DNA from: UBA12202 sp002691725
GTDB taxonomy: Bacteria; Pseudomonadota; Alphaproteobacteria; Puniceispirillales; UBA1172
NCBI GenBank assembly: GCA_965660675.1
Contig: CBFIAU010000006.1
Span: 106,542 to 170,541, forward strand
Length of the DNA stretch: 64,000 nucleotides
Direction: 5' to 3'
The notes under the pieces are model-generated. The model saw nothing but the letters and a program-made list of their open reading frames with translations. It searched no databases and had not been told where the DNA came from. Positions 27,631 through 37,090 of the stretch are shown here, one piece after another. Both the position numbers and the translations under genes were made by a program. Positions within the stretch are counted from its first letter, which is position 1. Each line of letters begins with the position of its first letter.

Positions 27631-27939
27631 ATGTTTGGTGGTGCATTCGGAATTTGGCAATGGGTAATCGTTCTTGTGATTGTACTGTTGCTATTTGGGG
27701 GACGTGGAAAGATTTCCAGTCTGATGGGTGACTTTGGAAAAGGTCTTCGCAATTTCAAAAGCGGAATGAGCGGTGATGAAAATGATGCCTCTCAAGATGA
27801 TGATGATCTTATCGAAGATGAGGCTGATGCAAAGCCAGCGCCGAAAAAGAAGCCAGCTGCTAAAAAAACGGTAACTCAAAAAACAACAGCAAAGAAACCC
27901 GCGAAAAAAACAACTAGCCGCAAGAAAACATCGGCTTAA
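27631..27939 (+). CDS. tatA: twin-arginine translocase subunit TatA
   Basis: Pore-forming subunit of the Tat folded-protein export system. The N-terminal membrane helix (IWQWVIVLVIVLLLFGG) is followed by the short amphipathic helix with FGKGLRNFKSGM. Ribosome site GAGGTAAAT. 102 residues; the C-terminal third is a Lys/Ala/Thr/Pro-rich, strongly basic tail (KPAAKKTVTQKTTAKKPAKK), following an acidic DDDDLIEDE patch. First of three tat genes in order A-B-C. Confidence 0.95.
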   Translation: MFGGAFGIWQWVIVLVIVLLLFGGRGKISSLMGDFGKGLRNFKSGMSGDENDASQDDDDLIEDEADAKPAPKKKPAAKKTVTQKTTAKKPAKKTTSRKKTSA

Positions 27940-27984
27940 TGCGTTGGGGCTATTTGTCAATCTGAACCTGTCTATGGATAACTT

Positions 27985-28494
27985 ATGTTAGATTTTGGCT
28001 GGCAAGAGATCATTGTGGTGGCTTTTGTCCTTGTCCTCGTTGTAGGGCCAAAAGACATGCCTCGTGCCTTAAAAGGATTTACCAATTTTGTCGGTAAAAT
28101 GCGGGGCATGGCAAATGAGTTTCGGAAATCCATGCTTGAAGTTGCTGATCAGGAAGAATTTCGTGATGTTAAAAAAGCTTTAGACGAAACGAAGACCGGT
28201 TTAATTGAACAGACAAAACAACCGATCAGTGAAATTAAGAAAGATATGGAAACAGTGGCTGATGATGTCAATTTAACAGAGACAGTGACATCGGTTAAGG
28301 ATACGGCGACAAGCCTGTCAAATGATATCAAAAAGCCGCCTGCCCAAGCCGCTAAAGGCAAGCCTAAAGCGGTTAAGCCTAAAGCAGCTAAACCTAAAGC
28401 AGCTAAACCTAAAACATCCGCACCCAAATCAGTGGCACCTAAATCAGCAGTAAATAAGGCAAGCCGTTCCAAGTCACCCAAAACATCATCTTAA
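27985..28494 (+). CDS. tatB: twin-arginine translocase subunit TatB
   Basis: TatB works with TatC as receptor for twin-arginine signal peptides. MLDFGWQEIIVVAFVLVLVVGPKDMPRAL is the typical TatB start, with its conserved helix and hinge. 169 residues. The C-terminal half holds a Lys-Pro-Ala repeat (KPKAAKPKAAKPK) encoded by near-identical CCTAAAGCAGCTAAA units at 28363-28412. Confidence 0.95.
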   Translation: MLDFGWQEIIVVAFVLVLVVGPKDMPRALKGFTNFVGKMRGMANEFRKSMLEVADQEEFRDVKKALDETKTGLIEQTKQPISEIKKDMETVADDVNLTETVTSVKDTATSLSNDIKKPPAQAAKGKPKAVKPKAAKPKAAKPKTSAPKSVAPKSAVNKASRSKSPKTSS

Positions 28495-28514
28495 CCGTTA
28501 ATTAGATTAGCACC

Positions 28515-29339
28515 ATGACCGACCAAGAGAGCATTACATCTGAGACAGAAGACGATCAGGGCACGATGTCTTTACTCGATCACCTGACCGAGTTGCGCAA
28601 TCGCCTTGCCATCTCAATGGGTTTGTTTTTACTGCTGTTCATTGTCTGTATGATCCCTTACGGCTCGGCCAGTAATACGATTGCGACCCAAGTTCAGTTA
28701 TTTTTACAGCAACCACTGGCAAACTGGTTTAGCGCAAATAATCTCGAAGGCCGGATGATTTTTACCGCTCTGCATGAGGGATTTTTCACGCAAATCAAAG
28801 TCGCTTTCTTCACTTCATTATTTGTCGCGTTTCCATTTATTTTAGTCCAGGTATGGCGTTTCATTGCCCCCGGGCTTTATAAAAATGAACGCAGTGCGTT
28901 CTTGCCGTTTTTGATTGCTACTCCGGTATTATTTCTTCTTGGCGGCGCTATGGTGTATTATTTAGTCATCCCGCCGGCTTGGAATTTCTTTCTCGGCTAT
29001 CAGTTTTCAGGCACAGAAAGCTCACTGCCAACCGAAGTCGAGCCGCGAATTAGTGAATATCTTAACCTCGTTATGCGACTAATCTTTGCCTTTGGAGTCG
29101 CCTTTGAGTTGCCCGTTGTTCTCATGCTATTAGCAAAAGTCGGTATAGTTACTGTTGCCGGATTAAAAGCAAAACGGCGTTACGCTATTGTGTTTTCTTT
29201 TGTTGCCGCCGCCTTGCTAACACCGCCAGATGTCATAACGCAGGTGATGCTAGCCGTTCCAGTAATTTTATTGTATGAATTATCCATAATTGCCATTTCA
29301 CTAACGGTCAAACAGGACGATTCCGAAGACGACGAATAG
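28515..29339 (+). CDS. tatC: twin-arginine translocase subunit TatC
   Basis: Six-helix membrane protein that forms the Tat receptor. LLDHLTELRNRLAIS near the start, the FTALHEGFFTQIKVAFF segment and the PGLYKNERSAFLPFL loop are conserved TatC features. 274 residues, ending in an acidic tail. Follows tatB by 20 bp. Confidence 0.96.
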   Translation: MTDQESITSETEDDQGTMSLLDHLTELRNRLAISMGLFLLLFIVCMIPYGSASNTIATQVQLFLQQPLANWFSANNLEGRMIFTALHEGFFTQIKVAFFTSLFVAFPFILVQVWRFIAPGLYKNERSAFLPFLIATPVLFLLGGAMVYYLVIPPAWNFFLGYQFSGTESSLPTEVEPRISEYLNLVMRLIFAFGVAFELPVVLMLLAKVGIVTVAGLKAKRRYAIVFSFVAAALLTPPDVITQVMLAVPVILLYELSIIAISLTVKQDDSEDDE

Positions 29340-29374
29340 TCATCATAGTCTTCTTGAATTAAAGGAAATTAGTC

Positions 29375-30667
29375 ATGCACGATATTCGGTTTATCCGAAA
29401 CCATCCCAATGAATTTGATGCCGCCATGGCGAGACGCAACATTCAGCCCGTTGCGGCTGAAATCTTGAATATTGATGAAAAGCGTCGGCATATTCAAACT
29501 GAGATGCAGGAAAAACAGCATCGCCGGAATGACGCCTCCAAGCAAGTTGGTCAAATCAAATCTTCGGGCGGTGATGCCGCATCCCTTATCGAAGAAGTCG
29601 CCGCGCTTAAATCCGAGTTAGCCGACATGGAAGAACAAGACCGTGAGCTTGCGGCAACGCTTGATAATATGTTGATGGATTATCCCAACATTCTTGACGC
29701 CGATGTTCCTGATGGCAGTGATGAGAGTGAAAACCGTCTCATCCGCACCCATGGTAAGGCATCTCTCCCTGATTTTCCAGCGCAAGATCATGTCACTTTA
29801 GGTGAGGGGCTTGGCATGATGGATTTTGCGCTGGGGGCGAAACTATCTGGCTCACGCTTTGTTGTCTTGAAAGGCGATTTATCGCGGCTTGAGCGGGCGC
29901 TTGCCGCATTCATGCTGGATATACATACCAGAGAGTTTGGTTATACTGAATATCAGCCGCCTTATCTGGTCAAAAGTGAAACCATGGCAGGAACTGGCCA
30001 ATTGCCTAAGTTTGCGCTTGATCTGTTTCGCACCACTGATGATCGGTGGTTGATCCCAACCGCAGAAGTGCCGTTAACAAATCTGGTTGCTGGTGAGATT
30101 GTTGATGAGGCAAACCTGCCTATGCGTATGACTGCCTATACGCCATGCTTTCGCGCCGAAGCTGGTGCTGCTGGCCGCGATACGCGCGGCATGATCCGCC
30201 AGCATCAATTTAGCAAAGTCGAGTTGGTGTCGGTTAGCCATCCTGATCATTCTGATGATGAGCTTGAACGCATGACATCATGCGCCGAAACCATATTGCA
30301 AAGGCTCAATTTATCATATCGGGTGATGAAGCTCTGTTCAGGTGATACCGGGTTTTCTGCGCGCACGACATATGACATAGAAGTCTGGCTTCCCGGTCAG
30401 AATGAAGGCAAGGGGATGTATAGAGAAATCTCATCATGCTCAAATTGTGGTGATTTTCAAGCTCGCCGTATGCGGGCTAGATATAAAAGCACCGAGAGCA
30501 AATCAAACGCCTTCGTGCATACGCTTAATGGCTCAGGTTTGGCCCTTGGCAGAACCATGATTGCGATTTTAGAAAACGGCCAATGCGCTGATGGAAGCAT
30601 CGCGCTACCGCCTGTTTTACATACTTATATGGGTGGCCAGACTACATTAGAAAGAATGAAAACATGA
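29375..30667 (+). CDS. serS: seryl-tRNA synthetase
   Basis: Class II synthetase charging tRNA-Ser (and tRNA-Sec where present). The N-terminal long coiled-coil arm lies at residues about 25-105. Motif 2 (CFRAEAGAAGRDTRGMIRQHQF) and motif 3 (NGSGLALGRTMIAILEN) are visible. 430 residues. AAAGGAAATT precedes the ATG. The end overlaps the start of surE by four bases. Confidence 0.98.
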   Translation: MHDIRFIRNHPNEFDAAMARRNIQPVAAEILNIDEKRRHIQTEMQEKQHRRNDASKQVGQIKSSGGDAASLIEEVAALKSELADMEEQDRELAATLDNMLMDYPNILDADVPDGSDESENRLIRTHGKASLPDFPAQDHVTLGEGLGMMDFALGAKLSGSRFVVLKGDLSRLERALAAFMLDIHTREFGYTEYQPPYLVKSETMAGTGQLPKFALDLFRTTDDRWLIPTAEVPLTNLVAGEIVDEANLPMRMTAYTPCFRAEAGAAGRDTRGMIRQHQFSKVELVSVSHPDHSDDELERMTSCAETILQRLNLSYRVMKLCSGDTGFSARTTYDIEVWLPGQNEGKGMYREISSCSNCGDFQARRMRARYKSTESKSNAFVHTLNGSGLALGRTMIAILENGQCADGSIALPPVLHTYMGGQTTLERMKT

Positions 30668-31452
30668 AACCAATGGCAAGCGGTAAAGTTGGCCGAATAT
30701 TAATCTCAAATGATGATGGTATTAATGCCGCAGGGCTTAAAGTATTGGAAGATATTGCTGCTTCCATAGCACAAGATGTGTGGGTATTTGCACCTGATGA
30801 TAATTGTTCCGGCTATGGCCGCGCCTTAACATTAAAGCGTGATTTGAATGTCACTAAACATGCGGAAAAACGCTTTTCCTGTGATGGAACACCTGCTGAT
30901 TGTATGGTCTTAGCGCTTAATCATTTTATGAAATCCGCTATGCCCGATCTGGTTTTGAGTGGGGTTAATCTGGGCATGAATATTGCCGATGATATCACCT
31001 GTTCAGGAACCATTGGGGCGGCGTGGGAGGCAACCGTTCACGGTATCCCATCGATTGCTGTCTCACAGAAAATTAATCGCCAAAATATGCCTGTTGATCC
31101 CATAGATGCGTACACGATCACGCGCGCCGAAGCCTTGCCCGTGTTAACCAATTTGATCAAAAAAGGCTGGGCAGAAGATGTCATCATGAATATCAATTTC
31201 CCTTCCGATCAGCCGAAAGGGATTAAACCATTTCCGGTGGGGAGGCACAAAGCCTCAGATGAGATTTTGCCATCTGATGCCGAAAATGCATTTCGCATTG
31301 GCTTGTTGCGACAACGGCGGCATATCCATAATCATGATGATTATTTTGGTATTATGAATGATTATATTACCGTAACGCCCTTGGCGCTGAATATGACTAG
31401 TCAACAAGAGCTTGATGATCTTAAAGTCCTGTTCGATGATAGAAACGGATAA
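30664..31452 (+). CDS. surE: 5'-nucleotidase SurE
   Basis: Metal-dependent nucleoside monophosphatase. The start ILISNDDGINAAGL carries the DD metal ligands; APDDNCSGYGRALT and LVLSGVNLGMNIADDITCSGTIGAA are SurE signatures. 262 residues. It forms the classic surE-pcm-nlpD series with the genes downstream, and its last bases overlap the pcm start. Confidence 0.96.
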   Translation: MKPMASGKVGRILISNDDGINAAGLKVLEDIAASIAQDVWVFAPDDNCSGYGRALTLKRDLNVTKHAEKRFSCDGTPADCMVLALNHFMKSAMPDLVLSGVNLGMNIADDITCSGTIGAAWEATVHGIPSIAVSQKINRQNMPVDPIDAYTITRAEALPVLTNLIKKGWAEDVIMNINFPSDQPKGIKPFPVGRHKASDEILPSDAENAFRIGLLRQRRHIHNHDDYFGIMNDYITVTPLALNMTSQQELDDLKVLFDDRNG

Positions 31453-32110
31453 TATTAATCAGTATTTAATGGAACAACGGGCGCGTCTTATCATGCTTTT
31501 GCGTGGTATGGGCATCCGTGACAAAAGCGCCTTAGCGGCCATTGAGCATACCCCGCGTGAGGCGTTTGTCCCTGCCGCGCTTCGCCAACATGCCTATGAC
31601 AATGTATCCTTGCCTATTCGCTATGGTCAGACGATTAGCCAGCCTTTTATTGTGGCTCTTATGACCGCCCATTTGTCTTTGACAGGTAAGGAGAGAGTGC
31701 TTGAGATTGGCACAGGGAGTGGCTATCAAGCCGCCGTGCTATCGCATATCAGCCGCCGCGTCTACACCATTGAACGCATTAGGCCGTTACTTGTTGAGGC
31801 GGATAGGCTGTTCAAACAGCTCAAAATCACTAATGTTACCAGCAGGTTAGCAGATGGCCGCTTTGGCTGGCCAGAGGCCGCGCCCTTTGATCGTATCATT
31901 GTGACTTGTGGCGCATCAGAAATACCGCTTCATTTACTGGAACAAATCAAAGATGATGGTATTATGATAATTCCGGTAGATGGTGATAGTGGTGAACAGA
32001 AGCTGAAAAAGATAACGTGGAACGCGGGTAGAAGCGAGGCTGTGATAAAAGATATTATCGATGTTCGTTTTGTTCCGTTGTTATCTGACATAGATAATGG
32101 AGATGGCTAA
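31436..32110 (+). CDS. pcm: protein-L-isoaspartate O-methyltransferase
   Basis: Repairs isoaspartyl damage in proteins with SAM. 224 residues from ATG 31436, which overlaps surE; an in-frame ATG further in (MEQRARL, 31469) is also possible. Conserved PCMT features: FVPAALRQHAYDNVSLPIRYGQTISQPF and the SAM loop VLEIGTGSGYQAAVLS. More canonical than the PCMT-like gene at 12511. Confidence 0.94.
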   Translation: MIETDNINQYLMEQRARLIMLLRGMGIRDKSALAAIEHTPREAFVPAALRQHAYDNVSLPIRYGQTISQPFIVALMTAHLSLTGKERVLEIGTGSGYQAAVLSHISRRVYTIERIRPLLVEADRLFKQLKITNVTSRLADGRFGWPEAAPFDRIIVTCGASEIPLHLLEQIKDDGIMIIPVDGDSGEQKLKKITWNAGRSEAVIKDIIDVRFVPLLSDIDNGDG

Positions 32111-32112
32111 AC

Positions 32113-33078
32113 ATGCTGGCCTCTTATATTGATAAAAGCAAACAAAAATCAGCACTGCTTTTAGTATTATTGGCAATCATTTTGACGTCATGTCAAACCC
32201 AAGAGCGAGCCGCTATTCCTGTCATTAATGCCCCTAATCGTGTTGATGCCAAAGATGTCCCACCTGATGGCGTTGTTCCCGTTGAACCGGGGGATACAAT
32301 CTACACGATGGCAAATCGCTATGGCGTGACACCGCGCAAAATTATTTTAGGTAATCAGCTTAAACCCCCTTATCTACTGGATGGCTTAACCACATTAGTT
32401 TTGCCTAAACCGCGTGATCATCGCGTCAAACCGGGGGATACTATTGATGCGCTGTCAGAACGCTATGCCGTGACGCGACATGAATTGATACGCTTAAATC
32501 AGCTGAAAGCGCCATATACCCTGCGTCCAGGAACAACACTTGCCATTCCGCGAGCATTAGATTACTCGATGCTTGATCTACCGGGGATTAATCCATCTAG
32601 CAAAATTAAAGTTTTGCCTGAGGCCAAAATATCAGCAAATACAGCAAGCTCTGCCGCCGCCGCAATCCCTGATGCTGTCCCAACAAAGCCAGTCCCAGCA
32701 GGGGCTTTAGCCTTTGGCTGGCCTGCCAGAGGTGAGATCATTGAAACCTATGGCTTGGTCAGTAGCGGGGTTAAGAATGACGGCATTAACATCGCAGGGA
32801 ACCTCGGTGATGCGGTGTTTTCATCTTATGATGGCACCGTAGCTTTTATTGGCAAAGAGCTAAAATCATTTGGTAATATGGTTTTGATAAAGCATGACAA
32901 TGGATGGATTACCGCCTATGCCCATCTCGGTGATATTCAGGTCACCGAAGGTCAGATGATAGCCAAAGGTGAGGCTATTGGCACTATCGGGAATAGCGGT
33001 AAAGTCAATCAGCCTCAGCTTCATTTTCAGATCAGAAAAGCGCGCCAACCTGTTGATCCTCTGCAATACATGTCTTAA
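32113..33078 (+). CDS. NlpD-like lipoprotein: LysM repeats and M23 (LytM) domain
   Basis: 321 residues. A lipoprotein signal with lipobox LTSC places the acylated cysteine at residue 27. Two LysM peptidoglycan-binding repeats follow (VEPGDTIYTMANRYGVTPRKI and VKPGDTIDALSERYAVTRHEL). A C-terminal LytM domain starts near residue 205. Its metal-site residues look degenerate: the usual HxGxD is replaced by NDGIN, and HxH reads QLH, although YAHL is kept. Proteins of this form (E. coli NlpD, EnvC) activate amidases rather than cut peptidoglycan. Located after pcm, as is usual. Confidence 0.9.
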   Translation: MLASYIDKSKQKSALLLVLLAIILTSCQTQERAAIPVINAPNRVDAKDVPPDGVVPVEPGDTIYTMANRYGVTPRKIILGNQLKPPYLLDGLTTLVLPKPRDHRVKPGDTIDALSERYAVTRHELIRLNQLKAPYTLRPGTTLAIPRALDYSMLDLPGINPSSKIKVLPEAKISANTASSAAAAIPDAVPTKPVPAGALAFGWPARGEIIETYGLVSSGVKNDGINIAGNLGDAVFSSYDGTVAFIGKELKSFGNMVLIKHDNGWITAYAHLGDIQVTEGQMIAKGEAIGTIGNSGKVNQPQLHFQIRKARQPVDPLQYMS

Positions 33079-33114
33079 TGCGTCAAGAATTGGCAGAAAT
33101 ATCAGCAGCAAGTT

Positions 33115-33990
33115 TTAATTAAGATCAATCGTTATGCCAGCATTACCTGCGGCATCTGTGATAAATTGCCAAGCCACCCGTCCAGACCGGCTGCCTCGCG
33201 TGACCGACCATTCTAACGCCTCATGATGAAGTGCTGCGCGTGCCGCTTTATCCTTGGCCAGACCAATGGCATCTGCATAAGCATTGATCATCATGAGATA
33301 GGTGTCTTGATCAATACTGTGAAAGCCTAACCAAAGACCAAATCGATCTGAAAGCGATACTTTTTCTTCGACCGCTTCTGATGGGTTGATTGCGGTGGAG
33401 CGTTCATTTTCTATCATATCCCTTGCCATGAGGTGACGGCGGTTAGATGTTGCATAGAAAATAACGTGATCAGGCTTACCTTCTATGCCGCCTTCAAGCA
33501 CGGCTTTTAATGATTTATACGATGTTTCCGCGCCTTCAAAGGCAAGATCATCACAAAAGACAATAAACCGTTTGGATTTATAATTGTTCAAACATGATAA
33601 TAATAGCGGCAGGCTATCTAAATCTTCGCGATGAATTTCAATCAGTGAAATATCCGCCGATTTCACTATATCGGCATGAATGGCTTTCACCAAAGATGAT
33701 TTACCTGTGCCGCGCGCCCCCCAAAGCAGAGCATTATTAGCAGGAAGCCCTCTGGCAAAGCGTTCAGTATTTTTATACAGAATATCAGTTTGCTGATTGA
33801 TGCCTTGCAACAGCGCAAGCGGCACATGATTGACTTTTTCAACAGGCATCAGAATATCTGGATTGGCGCCCCATATATAGGCATGACAGCCATCAGTCAG
33901 CATAGGCGGCTTACCCATTTTAGCCATTTGTTCGAGCGCTTCGGCGATGCGGCGGAGTTCTATTAGCATATCGTCGGGTTTTTCTAACAT
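33115..33990 (-). CDS. DUF815 family AAA-like ATPase
   Basis: 291-residue P-loop protein. Walker A is WGARGTGKSS and Walker B is RFIVFCDDLAFE; the middle contains LSDRFGLWLGFH, typical of DUF815. The family is widespread in alphaproteobacteria near yajC/secDF. Its biochemical role is not established. It is on the opposite strand to its neighbours, convergent with the nlpD-like gene and divergent from yajC. Confidence 0.88.
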   Translation of the reverse strand: MLEKPDDMLIELRRIAEALEQMAKMGKPPMLTDGCHAYIWGANPDILMPVEKVNHVPLALLQGINQQTDILYKNTERFARGLPANNALLWGARGTGKSSLVKAIHADIVKSADISLIEIHREDLDSLPLLLSCLNNYKSKRFIVFCDDLAFEGAETSYKSLKAVLEGGIEGKPDHVIFYATSNRRHLMARDMIENERSTAINPSEAVEEKVSLSDRFGLWLGFHSIDQDTYLMMINAYADAIGLAKDKAARAALHHEALEWSVTRGSRSGRVAWQFITDAAGNAGITIDLN

Positions 33991-34151
33991 GGCTTTATTA
34001 TGCTTTGGTTCTGCTGATCGTCAATGCCGATATCTATATTATATAAGGAAAAGTACTGATTTATTACTAAAAATCAGCATTTGCATTTGCCTTTGGCAAG
34101 TGCATAGTTGTATGTTGTTGTCGCTAGTTTATTAATTTAATGGAGCTTATT

Positions 34152-34514
34152 ATGATCATTTCCCCAGCCTTTGCACAAGCGGCAGGTGGTGGTGGTGCAG
34201 GCGGTATATTCGGTGCGCTTCTGCCATTTCTTCTGATCTTTGTTGTTTTTTATTTTCTACTTATCCGGCCTCAGCAAAAACGAGCCAAAGAGCATCAAGC
34301 CATGGTCAGTAACCTGAAAAAAGGTGATACGGTTATCACCGCAGGCGGCATTTCTGGCAAAGTCATGAAAGCAGCCGAAGGAAATGAAGCTGTTGATGTT
34401 GAAATCGCAAAAGGCGTTACGGTGAGTATATTGCGGCACTTTATTTCTGAATGTCGAGATAAAGATGGGCGTGTGCTATCTGCTGGAGCTCAGCAAAACC
34501 AAAACGCTAAGTAA
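34152..34514 (+). CDS. yajC: preprotein translocase accessory subunit YajC
   Basis: Small single-span membrane protein of the SecDF-YajC complex. The hydrophobic helix (GALLPFLLIFVVFYFLLIRPQQKR) and the downstream KKGDTVITAGGISGKV are diagnostic. ATG 34152 is chosen because GGAG sits seven bases upstream; an ATG at 34140 is in frame. 120 residues, followed by secD 39 bp later. Confidence 0.96.
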   Translation: MIISPAFAQAAGGGGAGGIFGALLPFLLIFVVFYFLLIRPQQKRAKEHQAMVSNLKKGDTVITAGGISGKVMKAAEGNEAVDVEIAKGVTVSILRHFISECRDKDGRVLSAGAQQNQNAK

Positions 34515-34553
34515 ACCCTGTTGTAACCTGACATAAATAAATAGCGCATTGAT

Positions 34554-36131
34554 ATGATACGCCTGTCTTCCTGGTTTTATAACCTATCGATTGTTATAGT
34601 CTTACTGGCCGCTTCGGTCGCTGTCAGCACGGTTGTCCTGCGCGATGATGATGGTGGCGGTATCGGCATAAATTTAGGGTTAGACTTGCAAGGGGGATCA
34701 TATCTTTTGCTTGAGGTGGATATGGATGCTGTTGTCCAGGAGAGAATGGATAATCTGGCAGAAACTATCCGCGTTGGTATGCGCAACAGCCGTATTGGTA
34801 TTAGCAATCTTAGCGTTGGCTCCGATCAATTAAGTTTCAATGTCCGTGAACAGATTGCGTTCGTTGAGGCGAGAGAAATCTTAAACGGTTTAATCTCACC
34901 TGAAATGGTCGTCATTACATCGGATAATGCCTTATTTAGTGTTCAGTTTGATGAGGCTGGGCTTGACCGCCTGACGACATTAACGGTAGGGCAAGCGATT
35001 GAGATTGTTCGCGCCAGAGTCGATGAGACAGGAACCAAAGAACCTGTTATCCAACGTCAGGGCAGAAATCGTATTCTGCTGCAACTGCCGGGAGTTGATA
35101 ATCCTGAACAGGTGAAATCCTTACTGGGGAAAACTGCTAAACTTGGTTTTCAGCTGGTTGATATATCCGCCTCGGCAGAATCGGTGAAAGCATCTGGTTG
35201 GGTGCCGCCGGGGTCAGAATTGCTGCCTGCTCGTGATAATCCTGATCAGCATTATTTGCTCAATAAGCGTGTTCTAGTTAGTGGTGAAATGCTGGAAGAC
35301 GCACGGCCGTCTTTTGATGGTCAGAGCAATGAGCCCGTTGTTTCCTTCACGCTGAACTCAACCGGTGCTGAACGCTTTGGTCGGGTTACTGGACAGAATA
35401 TTGGTCGGCCATTTGCTATTGTGCTTGATGATGAGGTTGTTTCCGCGCCAGTCATCAGAGGTCAGATTTTTGCTAATGGTCAGATTTCTGGTGGTTTCTC
35501 TGTTGAAGAAACAAATGAGCTATCCTTGCTATTACGGTCAGGCGCGTTGCCTGCTCCGCTTCTTGTTGTTGAGGAACGTTCTGTTGGTCCTGGCTTGGGA
35601 AGCGATTCAATTAAGGCCGGACAAGTCGCATCAATTGTTGGGTTAGCCGGTGTTGCTATATTCATGATCTCAAGTTACGGCATGATTGGATTATTGGCGG
35701 TGATCGCTGTCTTTATCAATATGCTACTGCTTTATGGTCAGCTATCCATTCTTGGTGCCACATTAACCTTGCCGGGGATTGCCGGAATTGTTTTGACTAT
35801 TGGTATGGCGGTTGATGCAAATATCATCATTTTTGAGCGCATAAAAGAAGAATTGCGCGCTGGTCGAAAACTATCGACAGCATTCAAGACAGGTTTTAAT
35901 CAGGCCACAGGCACAATTATTGATGCTAATCTGACAACATTAGCGGCGGCTCTATTCCTTTATTTCTTAGGGTCAGGGCCGATTAAGGGCTTTTCCGTGA
36001 CCATTTCTGTTGGCGTTATTTCATCCATGTTCTCAACGATTGTTGTTATGCGGGTGCTTCTGGCGATATGGATTAACACGATAAAACCTGGCAGTATCTT
36101 GATCCCTAAACTAGCCGCAGGAGATAAGTAA
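34554..36131 (+). CDS. secD: protein translocase subunit SecD
   Basis: Proton-driven accessory to SecYEG, with six membrane helices and a large periplasmic domain. The D1 motif GLDLQGGSYLLLEVD is near residue 45. The C-terminal part carries IGMAVDANIIIFERIKEELRAG, the D5 region. 525 residues, full length. The stop overlaps the secF start by one base. Confidence 0.97.
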   Translation: MIRLSSWFYNLSIVIVLLAASVAVSTVVLRDDDGGGIGINLGLDLQGGSYLLLEVDMDAVVQERMDNLAETIRVGMRNSRIGISNLSVGSDQLSFNVREQIAFVEAREILNGLISPEMVVITSDNALFSVQFDEAGLDRLTTLTVGQAIEIVRARVDETGTKEPVIQRQGRNRILLQLPGVDNPEQVKSLLGKTAKLGFQLVDISASAESVKASGWVPPGSELLPARDNPDQHYLLNKRVLVSGEMLEDARPSFDGQSNEPVVSFTLNSTGAERFGRVTGQNIGRPFAIVLDDEVVSAPVIRGQIFANGQISGGFSVEETNELSLLLRSGALPAPLLVVEERSVGPGLGSDSIKAGQVASIVGLAGVAIFMISSYGMIGLLAVIAVFINMLLLYGQLSILGATLTLPGIAGIVLTIGMAVDANIIIFERIKEELRAGRKLSTAFKTGFNQATGTIIDANLTTLAAALFLYFLGSGPIKGFSVTISVGVISSMFSTIVVMRVLLAIWINTIKPGSILIPKLAAGDK

Positions 36132-37090
36132 TGGCGTTATTTCGTTTTCTTCCTGCTGATCTAACGATTGCGTTCATGAACGGCAGAGGCATGGCTTCTA
36201 TCTTTTCCGCCCTGCTGATTGCTGGCTCAATATTATTCTGGCTATTGGTTGGGTTAAACACTGGCATTGATTTCAGAGGCGGCTTTGTGATTGAGGTCAA
36301 AACGCTTGAAGGGAAAGCAAATGTCGAGGCCTTGAGGGAGGAGCTTGGCGATCTCCAGCTTGGCGATATTAGCTTACAAGAGTTTGGTAGCGACCGCGAT
36401 GTTCTCATCCGTGTGCAGTCACAAGATGAAGGTCTGGCAACAGATTTGAGTGATGCCAATAAGCAGGCGATTAAGCTGGTTCAAGATCAAATCGCTGATC
36501 GTTATGAAATCCGCCGGACGGAGTTTGTGGGCGCAGTTGTTGGTGATGAGTTGAAGCAAAACGCTATTTATGCTGTTATTGCTGCCCTTGGCTCGATCAT
36601 GATTTATATATGGTTTCGGTTTGAATGGCCTTTTGCGGTTTCGGCTATTCTGGCGCTTGCTCATGATATTATCACGACAATTGGCTTATTCTCATTAACC
36701 GGGATTGAGTTTAATCTGGCGACGGTTGCCGCATTGCTGACCATAGCCGGGTATTCGATAAATGATACGGTGGTTATATTCGACCGCATCAGAGAAAATC
36801 TGAAAAAATATAAATCATGGGATAATGACAAGATTATCAATGTCTCACTTAGCCAGACAATCTCACGAACCTTAATGACATCGATTACCACCTTGATTGC
36901 TTTATTAGCTATTTATTTCTTTGGTGGGGCGGTGCTTGGCGGCTTTGCTCTTGCTATGATTTGGGGGGTTTTAATCGGCACCTATTCATCAATCTATGTG
37001 GCCTCAAGTATTCTGTCACGCTTTGATTTAAGACCATCAGACGATGATGACATGTTGCCAACACATGAGCGCAATGACTCAACATCATAA
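36131..37090 (+). CDS. secF: protein translocase subunit SecF
   Basis: Partner of SecD. GIDFRGGFVIEVK is the conserved D1 motif, and IAGYSINDTVVIFDRIRENLKK is the late RND-type motif. 319 residues. The C-terminus overlaps the beginning of the next gene by 17 bp, so the run yajC-secD-secF and the two genes after it look like one operon. Confidence 0.97.
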   Translation: MALFRFLPADLTIAFMNGRGMASIFSALLIAGSILFWLLVGLNTGIDFRGGFVIEVKTLEGKANVEALREELGDLQLGDISLQEFGSDRDVLIRVQSQDEGLATDLSDANKQAIKLVQDQIADRYEIRRTEFVGAVVGDELKQNAIYAVIAALGSIMIYIWFRFEWPFAVSAILALAHDIITTIGLFSLTGIEFNLATVAALLTIAGYSINDTVVIFDRIRENLKKYKSWDNDKIINVSLSQTISRTLMTSITTLIALLAIYFFGGAVLGGFALAMIWGVLIGTYSSIYVASSILSRFDLRPSDDDDMLPTHERNDSTS

